Source: Oscillospiraceae bacterium
GTDB taxonomy: Bacteria > Bacillota > Clostridia > Oscillospirales > Ruminococcaceae
Direction: 5' to 3'
NCBI GenBank assembly: GCA_017460955.1
Contig: JAFTZY010000066.1
Span: 1 to 50,600, forward strand
Length of the DNA: 50,600 nucleotides
The translations under genes and the position numbers were made by a program. Shown here in pieces: positions 47,960 to 50,600 of the stretch (positions within the stretch are counted from its first letter, which is position 1; the number at the start of each line of letters is the position of its first letter). Below the pieces are notes generated by a model. The model made no database searches and was not told the origin of the DNA. It saw nothing but the letters and a program-made list of their open reading frames with translations.

Positions 47960-48382
47960 TCAGGTGATCGGCATCATGGCGGGGACGAAATTGCGCGTCA
48001 CGCCCCAGGCGATGATGATCCCGCAGACCGTCAGCCAGAATGCCAGGGAGCGCGGGAACAGACGGATCTTCTTGCCGAACAGGGCGGCAAGGCGTTCGAT
48101 GTACCACAGGAGGACGACCAGCACAAGGCCGACCGCCCATGGATTTTCGTGCAATGCCAGTGTCACATGGCCGTGGATGAGCGCCAGGATGCTTCTGGTG
48201 CCGCCGCAGCCGGGGCAGTACAGTCCCGTTGCCTCATAGAAGGGACAGAACAGGATGTGGTCCGCCGTGAACTGTGCCGCATGCCAGACAAGGCCGTGCA
48301 GCAGCACCGCAAGTGCCAGTGCTGCCGGCGGCATCCAGATGAGCCTGTACTTCCACAGGCTCCGGAATACACCTGCCTGCAT
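47960..48382 (-). CDS. DUF2752 domain membrane protein
   Basis: A 140-aa protein with three or four hydrophobic segments and the family signature CPFYEATGLYCPGCGGTRS (about residues 46-64), whose cysteines may bind metal or form a disulfide. It starts 6 bases after the preceding stop; there is no strong ribosome-binding site, so coupling to the upstream gene is likely. DUF2752 and TM2 genes often neighbour each other in Clostridia. Function unknown. Confidence 0.88.
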   Translation of the reverse strand: MQAGVFRSLWKYRLIWMPPAALALAVLLHGLVWHAAQFTADHILFCPFYEATGLYCPGCGGTRSILALIHGHVTLALHENPWAVGLVLVVLLWYIERLAALFGKKIRLFPRSLAFWLTVCGIIIAWGVTRNFVPAMMPIT

Positions 48383-48388
48383 GGTGTT

Positions 48389-49096
48389 TTACATATACTC
48401 CTCGAGCATTTCGGACATAGTGCCGGCTGCTGTGAGGATGATGTTCAGTACGATCCATACGGCGCCCACGATGATACCGGCGATACACAGTGCCTTACCG
48501 GTGCTCAGGCTCTTCTGTCCCTCGGGGGTGAGCAGGTCCATGGAGGCCTTCAGGCCGTTGGCCTTGACCAGACCCACGATGCCGACGATCGGGCCGGCGA
48601 TGGTGCAGCAGCAGCCGAGCACGATGCTGACAACGAGGCTGACGATACCGAGCGTCTTGACGGTGTTGGCGGTCTTTTCGAGATCCGCATCGGCAGCGTT
48701 GTAGTTGGGCTGGCTGTAATTGGGCTGTGCCTGCTGGTTGTAATCATAGGTCGGTGCCGGCTGGCTCAGATCGTTCTGGGGCGCACCGAAATTGTTCTGC
48801 GGCTGTGCGCTAAAATCATTCTGCGGCTGTGCGTTAAAATCATTCTGCGGCTGTGCATTAAAATCATTCTGCGGCGGTGCGCTAAAATCATTCTGCGGTG
48901 CGCCAAAATCATTCTGGGGAGCGCCGAAATTGTCCTGCGGTGCGCCGAAATTGTCCTGCGGCTGTGCGCCGAAATTGTCCTGCGGAGCGCCGAAGTTATC
49001 CTGTGCGGGGGTACCGAAGCCGTTCTGGTCGGGTGCCGGGAAGCCGTTGTTCGGGTCGTTCGACGGCTCAAAGCCAAAGTTGTTCTGCTCGTCCAT
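48389..49096 (-). CDS. Membrane protein with tandem Asn-Phe/Gln repeats
   Basis: A 235-aa protein whose first 115 residues are tandem units such as QDNFGAP and QNDFNAQP, with 7- and 8-residue spacing, followed by a Tyr/Asn/Pro stretch and a membrane core (two helices, about 145-170 and 200-225) paralogous to the protein at 46877-47494 (EKTANTVKTLGI... GLVKANGLKASMDLLTPEGQ). AAGGAGA precedes the ATG at 49096. The repeat tail is prion-like in composition and might drive clustering, as seen for low-complexity tails elsewhere. First gene of the minus-strand run. Confidence 0.8.
   Translation of the reverse strand: MDEQNNFGFEPSNDPNNGFPAPDQNGFGTPAQDNFGAPQDNFGAQPQDNFGAPQDNFGAPQNDFGAPQNDFSAPPQNDFNAQPQNDFNAQPQNDFSAQPQNNFGAPQNDLSQPAPTYDYNQQAQPNYSQPNYNAADADLEKTANTVKTLGIVSLVVSIVLGCCCTIAGPIVGIVGLVKANGLKASMDLLTPEGQKSLSTGKALCIAGIIVGAVWIVLNIILTAAGTMSEMLEEYM
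48780..49015 (-). repeat. In-frame tandem repeat of 21- and 24-base units
   Basis: Ten or so units such as TTCTGCGGCTGTGCGCTAAA (plus-strand reading) differ by a few bases and keep the frame. They encode the repeated NDF(G/S/N)A(Q)PQ tail. Copy number may vary between strains. Confidence 0.88.
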
Positions 49097-49120
49097 AGTT
49101 TTCTCCTTACATGTGCGGCA

Positions 49121-49140
49121 TTCCCGCGTCCTTGCGGGAA
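49121..49140 (-). other. 5' leader hairpin
   Basis: Arms TTCCCGC (49121-49127) and GCGGGAA (49134-49140) with a 6-base loop, in the leader of the repeat-tail membrane protein gene. Confidence 0.5.
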
Positions 49141-49174
49141 CTGCCTGTTTTCTGTGCATCCGGATGACGCACAG

Positions 49175-49190
49175 ATACAATTGTATTATA
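49175..49190 (-). promoter_or_regulatory. -10 element with overlapping 12-base palindrome
   Basis: On the minus strand TATAAT (49190-49185) is overlapped by the perfect palindrome ATACAATTGTAT (49175-49186). The -35 region is weak (ATTTTC at 49213-49208), as expected for a regulated promoter; the palindrome could be an operator. Confidence 0.5.
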
Positions 49191-49265
49191 ACATGATTCC
49201 TTCCATAGAAAATGTATAATATGTGAATAAAATGTGAAATATAAGTGAATTAAAACCTTTTCGGG

Positions 49266-50393
49266 TCAATTGTCGCTCGCTTCTGGCTCCTTATGCATCT
49301 GGTGATCGACCAGGCGGCGCAGGGGCGTTTCGGAGAAGAGGACCTCGGTGCCGCTGCGGGCGAGGGTGCCCAGGACGGTTTTCATGAGGGCGGCTTGTTC
49401 GCCGGACAGCTCGGAGAGGGCCTTGCGGATGGCATTGACGGTCGTGCGCTTGTTGGCGATGAGCTCCCCGAAGGTGGCCGCATCGGGAGCGGCGAGGATG
49501 TCGAAGAGGGTATTGACGAAGGCCTCACGCTGGGTGTTGTCCATTTCGGAGAGCCATTTCTGCATGGTGCGGTTGACGGCCATCCCGGAGCGCGAGAGGG
49601 TGGAGGCCCGCAGGAAGGCATTGCGCTGGAGCTCCCAGGTATAGGGGTCATGCTGGGCGATGCCGCCGGCGGCGGTGCTTTTGATGATGGTGTGCTCGAC
49701 ATAGCCGGTCAGGAGCAGGCCGAAGAGGGAGGATTCGGGGATGAAGCTGGCCACGCGGTGGAGGGTGCGGCGGTACGCGGGGGAATCGGCGACCTCGTCC
49801 TGGAAGCCGGGGCTGTCGTAGGCATAGATGCGCATGATCTGCCGGCGCACGGCGGGACAGGCGAACATGGCGGCATACATGGCGAGGTTGCCGCCCTTGG
49901 AGTGGCCGCCCAGGCGCAGGGGGGAGGTGATGTCGGAGAAATGCGCATCGAGGTACTGCACGGCCAGGAGCTGTCCGGGGGTATGGAGCTTGTAGCTCAT
50001 GGTGAAGTCCTCCTTCCAGCCGACAAGGGAGGTATCGGTACCGCGGTAGACGATGAAGAGGGTGCCGTCATCGAGGATGCAGGTGACGGCGGAGAACTGC
50101 ATGACGCTTTCGGTGTCGAGCTGATCGGTGTAGCCGGTCAGGCGCATTTTGCCAAAGCGCCGGGATTCGCCCATTTTGCGCAGCAGCTGCATGTCATGGC
50201 TGTCGGGGTCGGTCACGGGATAGGCGGACGCTGCATCGCTCATGGTGATCTGCTCGGAAAAGTCCCCGGAAACGACGGGGGACAGGTCAATATAGCCGAA
50301 CTGCGAGAGGATGAGCCCATCCACTTCATTGAAGGGATCGGTGGAGAAGGGGATATCCCCGCGCCAGTCGAGGTAGTCAAGAATACCGGCCAT
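49266..50393 (-). CDS. DUF2974 alpha/beta-hydrolase-like protein
   Basis: A 375-aa protein of the DUF2974 (Mbeg1-like) group, with lipase-type alpha/beta-hydrolase features: a central strand FIVYRGTDTSLVGWKEDF (about residues 110-127) and the nucleophile elbow GGHSKGGNLA (Ser near 163), with the YAYDSPGF segment after it. No signal peptide or membrane helix is evident. The ATG at 50393 is chosen because AAAGGAG lies 9 bases upstream; a TTG at 50402 is possible. The substrate is unknown. It stands alone; no promoter could be seen because repeats lie directly upstream. Confidence 0.85.
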   Translation of the reverse strand: MAGILDYLDWRGDIPFSTDPFNEVDGLILSQFGYIDLSPVVSGDFSEQITMSDAASAYPVTDPDSHDMQLLRKMGESRRFGKMRLTGYTDQLDTESVMQFSAVTCILDDGTLFIVYRGTDTSLVGWKEDFTMSYKLHTPGQLLAVQYLDAHFSDITSPLRLGGHSKGGNLAMYAAMFACPAVRRQIMRIYAYDSPGFQDEVADSPAYRRTLHRVASFIPESSLFGLLLTGYVEHTIIKSTAAGGIAQHDPYTWELQRNAFLRASTLSRSGMAVNRTMQKWLSEMDNTQREAFVNTLFDILAAPDAATFGELIANKRTTVNAIRKALSELSGEQAALMKTVLGTLARSGTEVLFSETPLRRLVDHQMHKEPEASDN

Positions 50394-50411
50394 ACAGAAC
50401 AACTCCTTTTA

Positions 50412-50440
50412 GAGGTGAGAGGTGAGAGGTTAGAGGTGAG
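50412..50440. repeat. Short tandem repeat, GAGGTGA units
   Basis: About four imperfect copies of a 7-base unit (AGAGGTG, AGAGGTT, AGAGGTG) just upstream of the DUF2974 gene's ribosome-binding site, so copy changes could affect its expression. Confidence 0.7.
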
Positions 50441-50451
50441 AATGAGATATG

Positions 50452-50600
50452 CCCCTCCCGTGGGAAACGGGGGGCGTGGGGCAGAGCTCCGCGGTGTGGG
50501 GTGCAGGGGACGCAGTCCCCTGCAAAAAGCCCCCTCCCCGGGGGAAACGGGTTGCGTGGGGCGAAGCCCCACGGTGAGGGGTGCAGGGGACGCAGTCCCC
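50452..50600. repeat. Two tandem copies of a dispersed hairpin repeat
   Basis: Two units of about 75 bases follow each other, each with a GGGAAACGGG box, a GGGGC...GCCCC-type hairpin and a TGCAGGGGAC...GTCCCCTGCA hairpin (50502-50524; the second is cut by the window edge). The family also occurs at 8580-8691. Confidence 0.85.

Noticed and set aside
48780..49015. CRISPR-like array
   Set aside because: The repeats are contiguous 21- and 24-base units without spacers and stay in frame in a coding gene.

Overview
The window reads as a GC-rich (about 60 % by eye) chromosomal segment of a Gram-positive anaerobe, most likely a Ruminococcus-like member of the Clostridia (Oscillospiraceae/Ruminococcaceae). 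The evidence is the dxs-tlyA-nadK-argR-recN order typical of Firmicutes, two secreted proteins with dockerin-type calcium loops (one a rhamnogalacturonan lyase), lipobox lipoproteins, a flavodiiron protein, a cobalamin riboswitch, and many near-consensus TTGACA/TATAAT promoters. No phage, transposase, integrase or CRISPR array was seen. I read starts, domains and motifs by eye; family names are recognition calls, not search results.

Layout. 195-8438 (+) is a housekeeping run: DUF212 membrane protein, dxs, tlyA, nadK, argR, recN, a 57-aa protein, a flavodiiron protein and a polysaccharide deacetylase. 8439-8985 is a gene-free stretch of GC-rich hairpin repeats ending in a consensus promoter. 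8986-13364 (+) holds a BY-kinase/Wzz fusion, its CpsB-type phosphatase and a CapD-type dehydratase. 13413-16644 (-) has a GT39-like membrane glycosyltransferase, a GT2 and a dockerin protein. A tRNA-Thr(CGT) follows on the minus strand, then a 1014-aa secreted PL11 rhamnogalacturonan lyase (+). 20439-26266 (+) carries an unrecognised membrane protein with two tiny companion ORFs, a ComM-like ATPase, a SEDS protein, a VanZ-like protein and a GT4.

26301-32396 (-) is rich in RNA metabolism: rnpB (RNase P RNA), a lipoprotein, then one promoter driving rtcB, rnz, three small or membrane genes and hflX. The rtcB message begins with a roughly 265-nt structured leader that ends in an intrinsic terminator and looks like an undescribed attenuator or riboswitch. 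32434-34641 (-) encodes a large AraC regulator with a LacI-like sensor and a degenerate GGDEF-like segment.

35080-40908 (+) is a cobalamin-riboswitch operon: an exported CbiK-type chelatase lipoprotein with a long Asp-Ala tract, a second lipoprotein with a similar linker, and a BtuFCD-type importer whose ATPase has an extra C-terminal domain. Together they suggest capture of cobalt or corrinoids at the cell surface. 40956-45298 (-) is a glycolytic operon (pgk, tpiA, gpmI with two small genes). 45614-46688 (+) has three small genes, and 46877-50393 (-) has small membrane proteins with Gln/Asn/Pro-rich tails and a DUF2974 hydrolase-like protein. The right edge is again dispersed hairpin repeat.

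The best candidates for something new are the rtcB leader, the surface CbiK/Asp-Ala lipoprotein operon with its riboswitch expression platform, the gene trio with a shared Pro-Asp tail at 20439-21862, and the inverted-repeat control region in front of the polysaccharide kinase operon.
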